Positions 10,628 to 22,074 of a stretch of 64,000 nt of DNA are shown here, in pieces; the first letter of the stretch is position 1, and each line of letters opens with the position of its first letter. This stretch comes from Whalleya microplaca (Eukaryota > Ascomycota > Sordariomycetes > Xylariales > Xylariaceae). The notes below the pieces were generated by a model. The model searched no databases. It saw nothing but the letters and a program-made list of their open reading frames with translations, and was not told the DNA's origin. The translations under genes and the position numbers were made by a program. Location of the stretch: contig MU385740.1 of NCBI GenBank assembly GCA_022497155.1, forward strand, positions 1 to 64,000, read 5' to 3'.

Positions 10628-12434
10628 CGTGGAAGTAAGCCGTAGATTATGAAATTGGGTTGGGGAACAAGAGAATAAGGTATTGTGTATATACCATGGA
10701 CTTTACCCCCTTGAAAAATATGCGGCTCATATATTCACAAGTGTAGCTAAAGCAGAGCATGAGTACGGTCCTGTGAAGTCTGCTTGCTTTGTGGAATGTG
10801 GTCAGTATTAGAATCACTTCAATTGGTCTTGGGACATTGATACCTCGAGCTACGCCGTAGAGACTGAATGCAGAGGCACGTTGTACCACTCCAACGGGAC
10901 CCATGAGTTGTTGGTTCTGATGGTGCATGTTGTATGAGAAGGCTTGGGGACACCATATTTGCCTTGATCCTTGGACATGACAGGGCATCTAAGGAAAAAC
11001 ATACAGCCTTGTGACATAAATGTTATCATAATGAGGCTCTTTAAGCTACTGCAGATATTATTTTAACTAATATAAAGCAAATATTTTATAAATAAAATAT
11101 ATAAAATGACATTGTATTAGTTTGTATAGATACGAGAAGAATTATACATATCTACATGTCTGTTATAATTTGGTTATACATTTAATTTTGTATTATTGCC
11201 AGTCTAATACTTAAAGCTACTTGTATTGCTGTACTTCTTTTTAATAGGACCATCGTGTTACGCGAGAGGTGTCCTCAGGCTCTAGGACTCTTGTTCCAAT
11301 GCAACAGTACCGAGGCCATACGCTGACAATCCGAGATACCCTGATCCTAATAGTACCTGCGTGATATTCAGCCTTACATGCCAAACTTAAACAGAGATAA
11401 ATGAAGAGACCTATCGGTTTCCAGTACCTCTTCAAATTTTCAAAATGCCATTCTCTGTGGCATCATAAAGAAGATGGCTTGGCAGATAGGTGGCATCATT
11501 CCACCCCTGGATTGGTTAATTTACGGGAGACTGGTAGGATTTTTACTTCATAACTACCGAATCAGTGAGCACATTTTTAACAGGTGTGTAATTCTTTGAC
11601 CATCGATGGTTCACCCTGGGCATTTCACTACCACCTTGTATGCAGTTATCGCCAACGCCAATTTCTGACCGGACAAGATTCCCTAATGGGATAATGAATG
11701 GGGGCGGTTTTAGTGGCCGGGATTGATAGTTACAGTAGTTGGCAGTTGCCCTAGGATGTGTGTGGGGGAAGGGTGTGGTATTAGAACTCCGAGTGGCGAG
11801 TGACATCCGAAGTGTGCCGCACCTCGCCGAATTGTAGATTAACCAGTAACAAGTAAGCTTCTAACGCACGGCAACTAGACGTGCCGCTCGTTTCTTTCTA
11901 CCTCTACCTGTCGGCAACCTAGGTACGCAGGCCATAATGGTTGATAATAAGCGAAATTTAAAAAAGATAGTGTTGCCCTTGTCTGTCACACTGAAAGAGC
12001 AAGCACGGGATTTCTTCAAAACTGCACGTAAGATTAAGCGCGCATACTGCCTACATATACTGCAAACAGCGTACTTGTCAATATACCTACAATGCAAATC
12101 CAGCACATTCTAGTAACCCTAAGCTAGAGGAACCTAAGAGCTTTTATTGAAGTAAAGATAAGGCATAAACTCTAATGCTAGCACGAAGTGATTAGAGAAG
12201 TATTTACTCGTGGTACCCGGTTATGGAGCAAAGCAACAAGAAGAAAACAATATAGAAAAGATACCTGAAAAGGAACTAGCTAATTTACATAATATCATAA
12301 CCAACGTTATACTGCTGATGCATCACCAAGTTCTCGCATGCCCGCATAGTTTGATTCACTTAGTTAGCTACAATCTGTTGCCAACGTACTTCACTTCACA
12401 GGCTGTATGTCTGTTTACACGAGTACTGCGGCAT
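10628..12434. other. No gene seen
   Basis: No supportable gene. A 64-codon minus-strand frame at 11241-11435 begins with a signal-like hydrophobic stretch (KPIGLFIYLCLSLACKA) but has no other support. Positions 11040-11220 are AT-rich with TATAAAT-like runs. Confidence 0.45.
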
Positions 12435-14639
12435 TCAGACCAGAATCTGTTTCTTTTCCCACATCAGGAGCGAAGCGAGTACTTGCAATCCTGCCGAGAC
12501 ACATAAGACAAGAGTCTGACGATTATAACCCTCAGCAAGGATGTTTCGGACCCCTTCTTGAAGTTCTTGAGGTAATGAGGCTAGAGCCGCCCCGGAGAGA
12601 AGTAGTCCGTCCGAGTTAGAAACACCCAAAAGGCTTTGAAGATGAGGCCGTGCGTAGGTGTTGAAGACGGAAGTCGAGACTGCTAGCACCACAGCGCTAC
12701 CCATCACTGCAGTATTGGGAGTCAGCGGTTGGTCATTCTAGAGAGGTTGAAGAGTTTTAAAGAGTTGTAAGAGCCGATTTTGGAGAGTTTGTAGTCGAAA
12801 ACATCCTAAAAATGATGTCTTGCTCTTGAAATAGTAGGGGAAGGGTAACGAATAACTCTGGATGCTACTCACTTCTAGTTTGGGCCCCTGCCGCCATACC
12901 GACAGCTAGATTACATTAGAGTAGAACATCCCAGGAGGGAGTGGTATAGAACTCACACTGGTAACGCTTCTCAATCACAAATGGGATTAATATAAACAGC
13001 AAAGAGAAGTTTATTCCGCAGCCGCACCCGGTAATAAATTCGGCGCCATATATTCGGGGAGGTATATCATGACCCGAAGGCAATGTGCCCAGCAGGGCGA
13101 ACCCAATCACTTGAAGACAAGATCCTATCATTATTAGATAGATAGGTGGAAATTTTAGCTTTCCAGCAATTATCGATGCCACAATTGAGGCAACGGGGAT
13201 GGCAACGGTGAAAGGTATTAACCTGACGCCGGCTTGGAGACCAGACAGGCCATACACTAACTGGAATCTTTGAGGGATTATGAACATTCCAATAACTGTT
13301 GGGCCGCCAAGCAGAACAAAGTTGCTTAAATAATCGATTAGATAGAAGCTTTCGCGAGGGGAACTATTCTTGAGCACTTACAGCATAATGCCCACCATTT
13401 GGCGATTAGTAAGGAATGTCCAAGGCAGAATTGGCTCTCTAATCTTGTTTGACAGCGTGACGTACCGCTCCCAGGTGAGTAGAATGATCCAAAGTACCCC
13501 GGACACAGTCAGCAAGGTAATGACGTAGGCAGATCTCCATGGAAACTGTTTATCGGCCTCCTCGAATGCGGCTGTTAATGCCAGAGTCGCAAATAGAATG
13601 AGAGCAGTTCCCGGTATATCCACACGATCAAGTGTGGACTTTCGCATGAGGTCCTTGATAGTTTTGGACCTGTAATTAGGTTGACCGTGATGCGGGAAAT
13701 CTCGAGGGATGGCGATGAATGCCATGACGAAGGCCGGTATCGCTATAGGAACACTGTTTCATGAAATATCAGCGATCTTGGTAGTTCTGTGAAGGGACGA
13801 TGGACTTGGAAGTAATATTTACTTGATGATGAAGATCCATCTCCAGCTCGTGTCGGAGGCTATCGCACCACCAATAATTGGCCCTAGTAGCAAAGACAAA
13901 GCATTGAATACAGAGATATTTGACACATATTTGGTATATTTCTCTGGCGGGACGGTCTCGACGATCATAATCGTACATAAGGAGAAGCATGCACCACCAC
14001 CTGTGCCTTGAAATGCTCGGAACACGATGCTGCCATCAAATATTAGCATTTTGTATGGTCGAGAAAAAGGCAGAAAGGTTATCTTACAGCTGTACTATGG
14101 TCTGCGCCGCGCTGCAAGCAGCAGAAAAGATGATAAAAATGGCAATAGATAGCAGGAAGACGAATTTTCGTCCAAAGATGTCGCTAAATTTGGCGCAAAT
14201 GACGATGAGAGCTGCAAACTAGTGTAAGTGCGAAGCAGAGGAGCTTGTTGTAGGCTGACAGGTATGACTGACCTACGTATCCTAATAAGTAACTAGCGAC
14301 AACCCAGCCCACGCTATCAAACCCTCCTATATCATCCGTGATGGCAACTAAAGCTGTAATAACTACAGGTACTTCCAAGTTCGTAAGGAACATCATGGTT
14401 GCTACACTGTTGAGTAATCAGCAAGTCAGATTGTCTCAGCGCAAGCTTCTCGATTACACGTACGCAGCAGAAATAGCCCAGAACCTTGTACCTTGGATAT
14501 ACACAATGTTATCTTCGCTGTCGGGCATCGTAAATTTTTGGCTAGCCAGGTCATTGTCTTCTGGTTTCACATCCAAACTTGGATCTGAAATTTTATCGAA
14601 GGAGTGGCCATTCAGGCCAGCGGGCGTGTCGAGCGCCAT
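12435..14639 (-). CDS. MFS transporter, DHA2 (14-segment drug/H+ antiporter) type
   Basis: Plasma-membrane proton-coupled efflux pump of the fungal DHA2 group (same broad family as aflatoxin-cluster AflT-type pumps). The ATG at 14639 opens a hydrophilic N-terminus, then FWAISAA, VATMMFLTNLEVPVVITALV and DSVGWVVASYLLGY. Motif A appears as AKFSDIFGRKFVF, motif C-like RAFQGTGGGACFSL follows, then GPIIGGAIASDTSWRWIFII, NVPIAIPAFVMAFIAIPRDF and, in the second half, IPQRFQLVYGLSGLQAGVRL. The last exon reads ASLPQELQEGVRNILAEGYN and ends MWEKKQILV. About seven introns all keep frame; one acceptor is AAG (TTTAAG|CAAC near 13334) rather than CAG/TAG. No stop or frameshift is needed, so the gene looks functional. 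The substrate cannot be inferred; no biosynthetic cluster surrounds it. Confidence 0.85.
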
Positions 14640-16402
14640 GGTAATCGAGTAGTCGTGATCAACCCTGGAAATTGATGTCTCCTGTGAACAAGTGAAGATC
14701 TGAAGCCGAGAGAAGGGACAGCGAGGAAAATTGAAGTCAAGGATACTAAACTAGTAACCTGGAGAGCATGCAAGAGCCATTTTAACAGAGTAGTGCCCAT
14801 AGCCAATGTAAGGCATCCAACCATTGCATCCAGCAACATGTCAGTATCCGTGATCAACACACCCCTGGAACTTGATCCGACGTGAAACCCTAGCGAAGGC
14901 CAAGGATGAGACATCAGGTAGGCTGTAGGCAACATCTCCAGTGTTGGGCCTATGGTAACGCCTGTCTCATTAGAGAGTTTGACAGTGGCGGGTTGTACAG
15001 TGACCTTGGGTTGCAACGAAAATATATGAATAGGATACATAGCCACGTCAATGCAAAGGTGGTAGGGGGTGTGCATTTATGAACAATAATTGGAAGAGAA
15101 TGAATATCACAAGCCTGCATATACGGTGGGGGGAGGGGGGTGTTGAGCCGCATACCTACTTGCATGTAACAAGCCGCCTACCACGCCTGCATAGGGAATG
15201 AACTTCGGCCCCTCACAACAATCTTTGGGAGTACCTGGAAGTATCGGTTGTAGATTGGTACGATTTTATTTACAATAAAATAAAAATGATAGCAGTATTT
15301 CTTTCATACATTACGATATTTGCTTTATATATATGTAGAGTTTTTATATATATGTATATATTTTACAAAAAAAAATCTTTATGCCACTTTTCTAAGTTGA
15401 GGGGGAAATGGGCTTACCAGACTTAGAGGGCTGCACATGGTCTGACGGGGTAAGATAAGTCAACAAAAGTCTCATAAATTTACATGTAAGATGGCACAGA
15501 TTTCCAGCATGTTTCGACCAACAACGTCACTGATTTCTAGTCGGCTTGTTGCCCTAGCAGGTCACATTTTAAGCTTCCTTGCTTCGTGTGATGGGTTAAT
15601 TCAGTCAAAGCCTGCGGTGCGTTGCAATGGACATGCCAGCAGCTATACCGTTACCTGCACCATATGTTGCCTGCTTCATCGTCCTGAACGTAGGTACACC
15701 ACCATCCTTGATTTGCTGGCACTGCTTATATTCATGCGAGTACATTATTCTCTGTGCCTATCGCACTCTATTCCAGCCTTTGCGGCTGTGCCTGAGCCCT
15801 CCCTGCGTCAAGCTTTTCGACCTTTAGGATCCTTCTATGCACCTAAGACCAACTTGCATCTGAGAATTTGTCACGAACTTTCTAAATACAGCTCGGCGAT
15901 CTATACTTGTACAAGGTAACTTGGAATGCTAGTACTGATTGGCACAGGTTTAATGATTAGACACGGACCCAATGAGCTTGGGTTCAACTCTGCCAGAGCT
16001 TTGCATGGTGAGGTTCCTTTGGAATTGGAAGACAACTACTAATCCAACAAGCTATATCTCAAAATAAAAATGTGATTAATTCCTGGGCATACCTTGTCAC
16101 GCAGAGAGCGTTGGGTGTCTATGTTTTGTTCAGCGCCATCGACAAGACCCTCTACCAAATGAACGTAAGCTCATTGGCCCAATCGTAAACGACAAATCGC
16201 TGCAAGCGTTTGAGCTTACTGTGATCAATCAAACTGACATCTTGATTAAGCAGTTGCTATGATAGTTTCAAAATAAAGTCTTTATCCCTGTAAATGTAAT
16301 GTAAAGATTCAGATGTCTCACATAGAATATCACAGGACATATTGAATTTACATGCCCCCTGAACCTCCAAATAGAGGCTACCTATCGATTTATGACCAAG
16401 TC
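14640..16402. other. No gene seen
   Basis: The 154-codon minus-strand frame at 14612-15076 is hydrophobic but matches no family and overlaps the MFS start. The 142-codon plus-strand frame at 15491-15919 has no recognisable domain. A G-rich run (GGGGGGAGGGGGG type) lies at about 15126-15140 and a very AT-rich segment at 15260-15375. Confidence 0.45.
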
Positions 16403-16563
16403 TGTTGAGCTAGACACAGGTTATGAGCATCATAGTAGTTATCATTAGAGAAGTATCATCACCAGAGTCTTTAAGGGCAGAGCCCCTACTATATTAGAGC
16501 CACAGCTTATGGGGCGTATACCAGCTACCTGAATAACCAGCCGCACATCCCTGTAGTCCGACA
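16403..16563 (-). mobile_element. Solo LTR, family A, copy 1
   Basis: Reverse-orientation copy of a short LTR that also occurs at 39943, 50233 and 52892. On the plus strand it begins TGTTGAG and ends CCGACA, so both ends follow the TG..CA rule. Flanks are AAGTC (16398-16402) and AAATC (16564-16568), a 5-bp target duplication with one transition. In element orientation a TATA-like AATATAGTA is followed at once by the hairpin AGGGGC-TCT-GCCCTT (plus strand 16472-16488). Confidence 0.75.
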
Positions 16564-17688
16564 AAATCGACAGATTACTTCTTTCTGGATGCTGCTATGT
16601 AGCTGCCTTTCCTAAGAAATTTTCTCATACTTGCTTCTCATGAGGGAAGTGGATTACCTATCGCCAGAGCCTCGATGACATGATAAAAAATTGCCTTGGC
16701 CAAGGCCAGCACGACAATCATGATCCTCTTTTCATTGCCTACAGATACCCAAAGAATCTCCGATGACGACGAGGTGTGTACCAACGAGGTACGGTCCCAA
16801 GCATTCTTCTTTCTTACAGCAAGTTCGTATCTCTTCCTGATACCTTCTACTTATTTAATGCACTTTCTATCAACTCGAAATTTGGAAACCAGGAAGCGGT
16901 ACCACATCTACATATCTTAGCACTCTATTAATTTACCCTTCGAAAATTCACATTACTTCGATGACTCGCTAGAGAGATTCACTCTACTATCAATACATGC
17001 AGCCAACTCCGAGACGGTCCGCGACTTGCGAAATACCATCACCTAAGAGCATGTCTCGATGAATCCCTTATGGTGTTTTCACTTCATCCCGGGACTTTTT
17101 GGCGAAAACTAGCGTTTGAGACCTACGGCCTACGTAGAAGCCAGACTCATCATCGCTAAGACATTTTTGCGTTCTGACTCTGAAGAAGCACCAGGAGAGG
17201 TAGGCGGAGCAGGAAGGACTCACGAGTTTCAAACCTTCCGACATATTCGTTGCCCACCTCGATGGTGCGTGCTTCACTTTTCGCCTACGGCCAGACTATA
17301 TGGAAGAGCTCACCATGAAGGAAGGCGATATTTTATCATGAGTTACACAGGTGCTGTGAGCAGTTGTAAGGACTCAAAGGTCATGTGACAAAGGGGGAGG
17401 TGCTGGAAGGACCTGTGGAACACTCAGATTAGTGTGCTTTGTGTGTAATTTGCTTATAAGCAGTACTAGCCTCCTGTACCTTCACCGTAGCTAATATATG
17501 ACCGATACCACCCCCGTATCTGCTGACAGGTGCTCGTATATATTACCATACAATTACCTTCCAGGAACGTTACTTAGGTCAGACTAGCCAGTTGTTAGAC
17601 TCAGTTCCAAAGTCGCAAGAAAATTAGGGATATTAATGGCGTATATAGCTTTAAAGGGTTTATTTTCTTAGAATAAGATATAAGGTTG
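16564..17688. other. No gene seen
   Basis: Small frames at 16696-16920 and 17116-17388 (plus) and 17068-17277 (minus) are all below 91 codons and show no family features. Confidence 0.45.
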
Positions 17689-17693
17689 TGTCT

Positions 17694-17846
17694 GTCAATG
17701 TGGGACAAAGTAATGAGGAGTATAGTGACTTGATAGTGCAAGGTGAAGCTATAGGAAGGTGGCGAAGCCACCTGATATATATACATGTATAGGCGGATCG
17801 GCCATACGTAGGCCCGTACCTCAGCCCTATAGCGCGTATGTTAACA
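17694..17846 (-). mobile_element. Solo LTR, family B, copy 1 with perfect duplication
   Basis: A 153-bp element, starting TGTCAATG and ending TTAACA on the plus strand, flanked on both sides by GTGTC (17689-17693 and 17847-17851). It matches 63536-63690 along its whole length. In its transcribed orientation (minus) it runs TGTTAACATACG ... TATATATATC, the hairpin AGGTGGC-TTC-GCCACCT (plus strand 17757-17773), then CACTATACTCCTCATTAC ... TTGACA. There is no internal coding region, so it is a solo LTR left by recombination between two LTRs. Confidence 0.85.
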
Positions 17847-17853
17847 GTGTCGA

Positions 17854-17990
17854 TGTCCATATGGGAATAGGGATGAGGGGAATTATACCTTGATTAGTGC
17901 AAGGTGAATCTATAAGGGGCAGAGCCCCTTTATATATACAGATGGGAGTCATACGCAGGCTCGTTTACAGTCCTATACATCTATCTAAGC
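17854..17990 (-). mobile_element. Diverged family B LTR, tandem to copy 1
   Basis: It begins TGTCCATATGGGAATAGGGA eight bases after the previous copy and keeps the family words CTTGATTAGTGCAAGGTGAA, the hairpin AAGGGGC-AGA-GCCCCTT beside TATATATA, and GCAGGCTCG..CAGTCCTATA. The 3' end is not clear, so the end given is approximate. It is the older, more diverged member of a side-by-side pair. Confidence 0.6.
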
Positions 17991-18204
17991 TATTCACTCT
18001 ATATTCAAGTCATTTTAATTTGTTTTCAAAACTTTGATTTCAATATCGCCGCTCTTTCGTGGAACTCAACACAACAGAACATTTCTTAGTGCGCGAGGGC
18101 TGAACGCAACGGTCTGGGATATTTCTTCCAACGACATAGTTGACCATCATGTGCTAAAAATCTAAACATTAGCCAACAGTGCAAGGTTCACTAGCGTTGG
18201 TAAA

Positions 18205-18405
18205 CTACATCTGTCCGTGTATATTAGACCAGCCTCCAGTAGCTGGGTTCGCGCTCGAGAAACTGGGAAGATCTATATAATCCTTCATGGATGACCAAGA
18301 CACCCCTTTCGGCGAGCCACTATCTTGGGCGAAGCTTACACCTTTGTGGTTTAAGGATATAACAGTAACAATTAGAGCCGCTATAACCAACAAGGACTGT
18401 CTCAT
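18205..18405 (-). CDS. Possible small secreted protein (66 residues)
   Basis: An ATG at 18405 opens a 66-residue frame with a signal-peptide-like start (MRQSLLVIAALIVTVISLNH, then KGVSFAQDS) and a short Ser/Asp-rich remainder with no cysteine. No homologous family is known to me. It stands alone between gene-poor stretches. It could be a small secreted or effector-like protein or a chance frame. Confidence 0.3.
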   Translation of the reverse strand: MRQSLLVIAALIVTVISLNHKGVSFAQDSGSPKGVSWSSMKDYIDLPSFSSANPATGGWSNIHGQM

Positions 18406-19590
18406 ATTTTCAAATGTAATCCCATACCGCGCCAGTAAGAAGTAGTAACTAATACATAACAAGAGCAGAATTCATTAGCTTCACTGTAAATACCCCAATA
18501 GTACCACTATGTGGTGCCAAATATGAGTTCACCGCATCACAGCTGTTCCTGACGACGAGGTACTACAGGCGTAGCATTTGATACAAGCAGCCTGCTACCA
18601 AATGTAGTGAGAAGAGTGACGACTTTAGAGACGATGCGCCATTTGGAAGGCCAGGGCGACCACCTCAACTTATCAGTCCAGATACCAATATTGATAACAT
18701 AGAGGCTTCCAGAACGGCGAACAGAAGAGAGGAAGGAGGATTACGTACCAAGGCACCGAAGATGGCAAGATCCAAGGATGTGGGAATACTGTAATATTTC
18801 ACCAATTGATTAATCTATGTAGTAGTCACTCGTCTCAAGAATCGTCTGAAACTGCTCAAAGATCTTCAATTTCATTACAAGGGGTGTGCGCGTGATATGC
18901 CAGTTTGAACGTCATCAACGTGTACTGGATTCATCCCAACGCTTGCAAGAGCTGACCCAATGAGATCGAAGCTATAGAAGTATGGTTTGAAAATACAGTT
19001 CCTTTATTAGTCATGAATTATATAGGGAAGAACAGTCTATACGTGATAGAATACCGACCTTCAAAATAAAATAAATAGTGTCGCCTTGTCAAGAGTTTAT
19101 CAATCGTATTCTGTTACAAAGCTACCTGCCAACACCGTGCGCCAGTAGATATACCCCATTGCTGCGTTGGTTCATTTCATGCAGACATAGATAGTATAAA
19201 GCTTGCCTACCCTATTCTTAAGCTCGCTTGGAGGGATCATTCTGTCTTGGAGCTTCATGTGAATAGCACAACAAACTGCTCGACGTGCTAGTGTCTCTAC
19301 CATGATATCGCCTAAGGTTCTCGTACAGAGCCAACATGATCGCGCACAGTTGCGCTTGAATGCTGCTTCAGTCCATGACACCAAGGCATACGGTTGCATC
19401 TGCTGTGACGCTGGTATTCGAAGCGGCGCAATGACAGCTGGCTACCATGGGTTGGGGTACCTTGCTTGTGGGAGGCAACGATATGGACGGCCTCAATGTG
19501 AGCGACCTGCTGCGCGACTGTCTTCGACTCCACAGTCGAGGTTTCTGCTCTTGTGAGGATTCGCTTGTCGCAATGGCGAAGTCTAACCAG
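18406..19590. other. No gene seen
   Basis: No supportable gene. Overlapping short frames at 19172-19656 on both strands are random-looking. Confidence 0.5.
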
Positions 19591-22074
19591 CTATCTTTGC
19601 GGTTGGAATGGCGCGCTTGTCTTCTCCCAGGTTTCGTTGCAGATTCTTCGCATTAACCTTCTGGGTGCTTGGCGGCCGGTCATAAGTTCGAAAGCCTCCA
19701 TGGCCATTTCGCCGACAACCTCTAAGCCATCTATAATAACCCATGATGTGTTGTCTTCCCGTATCTTGCGCAGCTGGACAACCAGAGGCGTGACTAGGGG
19801 TTCATATGCTAACTATAGGAGGTGATGTATTAGGTGAAAATAGTTTAGACACAAAAGTTGGATTTGGTTACGTACCTCGATCACTACACCGCCTGTGGGA
19901 CTTTGTAACCACTGGGAAGGCATTCTGAAGTCCACTGGAGGATTGTCATCTGTGCCAGATGCGGGGATGCATGACACGATCATTGTGGGCTGTTGGTAAC
20001 CCTCTGGCCAATCCTCGCTGGGCGACTCAATGACTCTGCAAACCTGACCGTTCTCATTCTGACGCCCCAAAAGCCCACGGTCTCTAGCATAGCGGTTGAA
20101 ATGAGCCGCTACTTCATCTGCCTTCGCTTTTGTTCGATTGCAGATGAAGATCATTCGACAGCCGAGCTTTATAAGAGCATAAATGGCGGCACGAGCCATA
20201 CCTCCTGCCCCAATTACCAATCCTGTCGTCCGAGATGGCTGCACAGAGTTCCTAGGGCTAATGGCGCGACGTAAGCAAGTCACGATTGCACTCCAATCAG
20301 TATTGTCGCCGTAGAACTTATTGGCGGAGCCGGCCTTATTACGGGCATTGGCATGATCTAGGATTGAAGAAGTCTCACCACGTAATGGGAGGAGCGTGTT
20401 GACTGCGCCGATGGCGACAGCGTGGGCAGAGAGGTGATCGAGGCGGGACATAATGGCAACCTTGAAAGGGGCTGTCAGTGAGGCGCCACCAAAACCGTGT
20501 TCGCTCCGGATCCGATCAACTTCTTCCATTGAGGCACAGCGTTTTGCGTCAAAAGTATGGGGCATCATATAATGTTCGTACGCAGCTCGGTGCATTGAAG
20601 GCGATGCGGAATAATAAACATTTGATCCCAGTACGTAGAAGTTGAGCGGCTGCAACAGCCCTTTGCGGAAGATAGCGCGGAGTACACCTCGGGTCGTGCT
20701 AACACCAACTAATTGTTCCCGTGCGGACTTCTCCAAGGAGTCATGACCAACTGGGCTCAGATTGTGGCCTTGAACAGTGCTTACGACGCCGAACACTGAG
20801 AACTCGTAGGCGACAATTTGGGGCTTTGGGTCCGGCAGGGCATTGATCCTCTCAATGAACCAGCTGCGGCGTTCGTCGGATCTGTCTGTTGCACAGAACC
20901 GGGCAATTCGGACAATATGACAACCGGACTTCTGAGCAAATAGATAGCGGCGTACGTAAATATCATCAGTCCACTGCGGAGCACCAAATCCCCTTATAAC
21001 ATAATTGCCGATAATCTTAGTCCTACCTCTCATGGTAAGAACCTGAGAGACCAGTTCCTGATTGCGTTCAAGATCAAGACTTAAATAGTCAACTCCAAGC
21101 TGAAGCCCATGTAGCATCAACTGGAGATCCACGGTGTCTTTCTCCTCCTGAGATCTCCTGTGTTCCTCGCGCGGGTTTTCCTCAACATTATAAATGATGG
21201 GAACGTCCAATTTGCGGCGGATTAGAGCCACCTGAGTAGCAATCAGGTCGAGTACATTGCTCGGCCAAGTATCAATAATTAACTCAACTGCTTCTCCGCT
21301 AGCTTCTATTGTGACCAAGTCAATGTCTATATTGATGAGGGTCGAGAGCCGTAGATGAAGAACGAAGGTATATGTTCGATATTCTGGAGGTATCGCCTTA
21401 ATTGAAAAGGGGTTTTCCATAAATGAACGAGTTAAGCCATGGCCCAATATGTGATCGAGGAAGTTTTTGAAGTCTTGCTTTGCTTCTATAAGCCTCGCAG
21501 AACTTGTAAATGCGGATCGAAGTGCGAATTCTTCGGTGACTTTTCCCTCCCCACTAGCGTCGTAGAGGTTGAAATACTCCAGATTGGAGAATTCTCGATG
21601 TCTTTGGTCAGCGACCAGGAGGCGCTCGGCATCTGTGACGGGCAGCTTGAGTAATTTGTATAAGTCCTCCTTGTCTCGATGGATATAGATAATCGGATTG
21701 GTTTCCACATAAGTCTCGAGGATATCCTGTATGGCATGAGAGAGTGTCCCTGTTCCACACTCTATGATGCAGTTGACTGGGTTTAGCTCAAGCATCTGGG
21801 CAAGTACCATTGCCATTTGCTGATTGAAGGTATCTAGTCCATACTTCTGCAAGTATGTAGCCCTATTGCAACCGGTGGATTGCTCAAAGGAATGGTCCTC
21901 AGTAATAAGCCGGCGGCCAAGATGCTTCGCGGCGATGAAGCCAAGAGTTCGTTTGCCCGCACCTCGGCTTCCGACGAGGATAATTGAAGCATCAGTCGGA
22001 AATATTCTGCGGTTGGCATTGGTAGCGGGGACTACGGCTTCTTCAGGGCCCGAGTCCAACTTTATGTTCACCAT
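19591..22074 (-). CDS. QutR/QA-1S-like repressor with shikimate-pathway domains
   Basis: An 806-residue protein homologous to the C-terminal part of AROM and to the quinate-pathway repressors QutR (Aspergillus) and QA-1S (Neurospora). ATG at 22074; one intron (19813-19875, donor GTACGT, acceptor TATAG) joins the large exon to TTAGCATATGAA and a short last exon ending at 19591. Residues 30-190 are shikimate-kinase-like, with the P-loop GSRGAGKRT (35-43), where the usual Ser/Thr after Lys is Arg. Residues about 235-465 are type I dehydroquinase-like, but the Schiff-base Lys site reads IVRIAR (Arg 389) and the catalytic HDF is missing. Residues about 478-806 are shikimate-dehydrogenase-like, with SLTAPFK (Lys 538), DNTD (590-593) and the nucleotide loop GAGGMARA (622-629). 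Family knowledge: such proteins repress quinate genes by sensing metabolites. It is divergent from the Zn2Cys6 gene at 23171. No quinate enzymes are nearby, so its target is unknown. Confidence 0.85.

Noticed and set aside
9122..14639. Secondary-metabolite gene cluster around the MFS pump
   Set aside because: No polyketide synthase, NRPS, terpene cyclase or tailoring enzyme is present in the neighbourhood.
14612..15076. 154-codon hydrophobic minus-strand frame
   Set aside because: Overlaps the MFS start in another frame and has no recognisable family; most likely chance.
15491..15919. 142-codon plus-strand frame
   Set aside because: Random-looking composition, no domain, no neighbour evidence.
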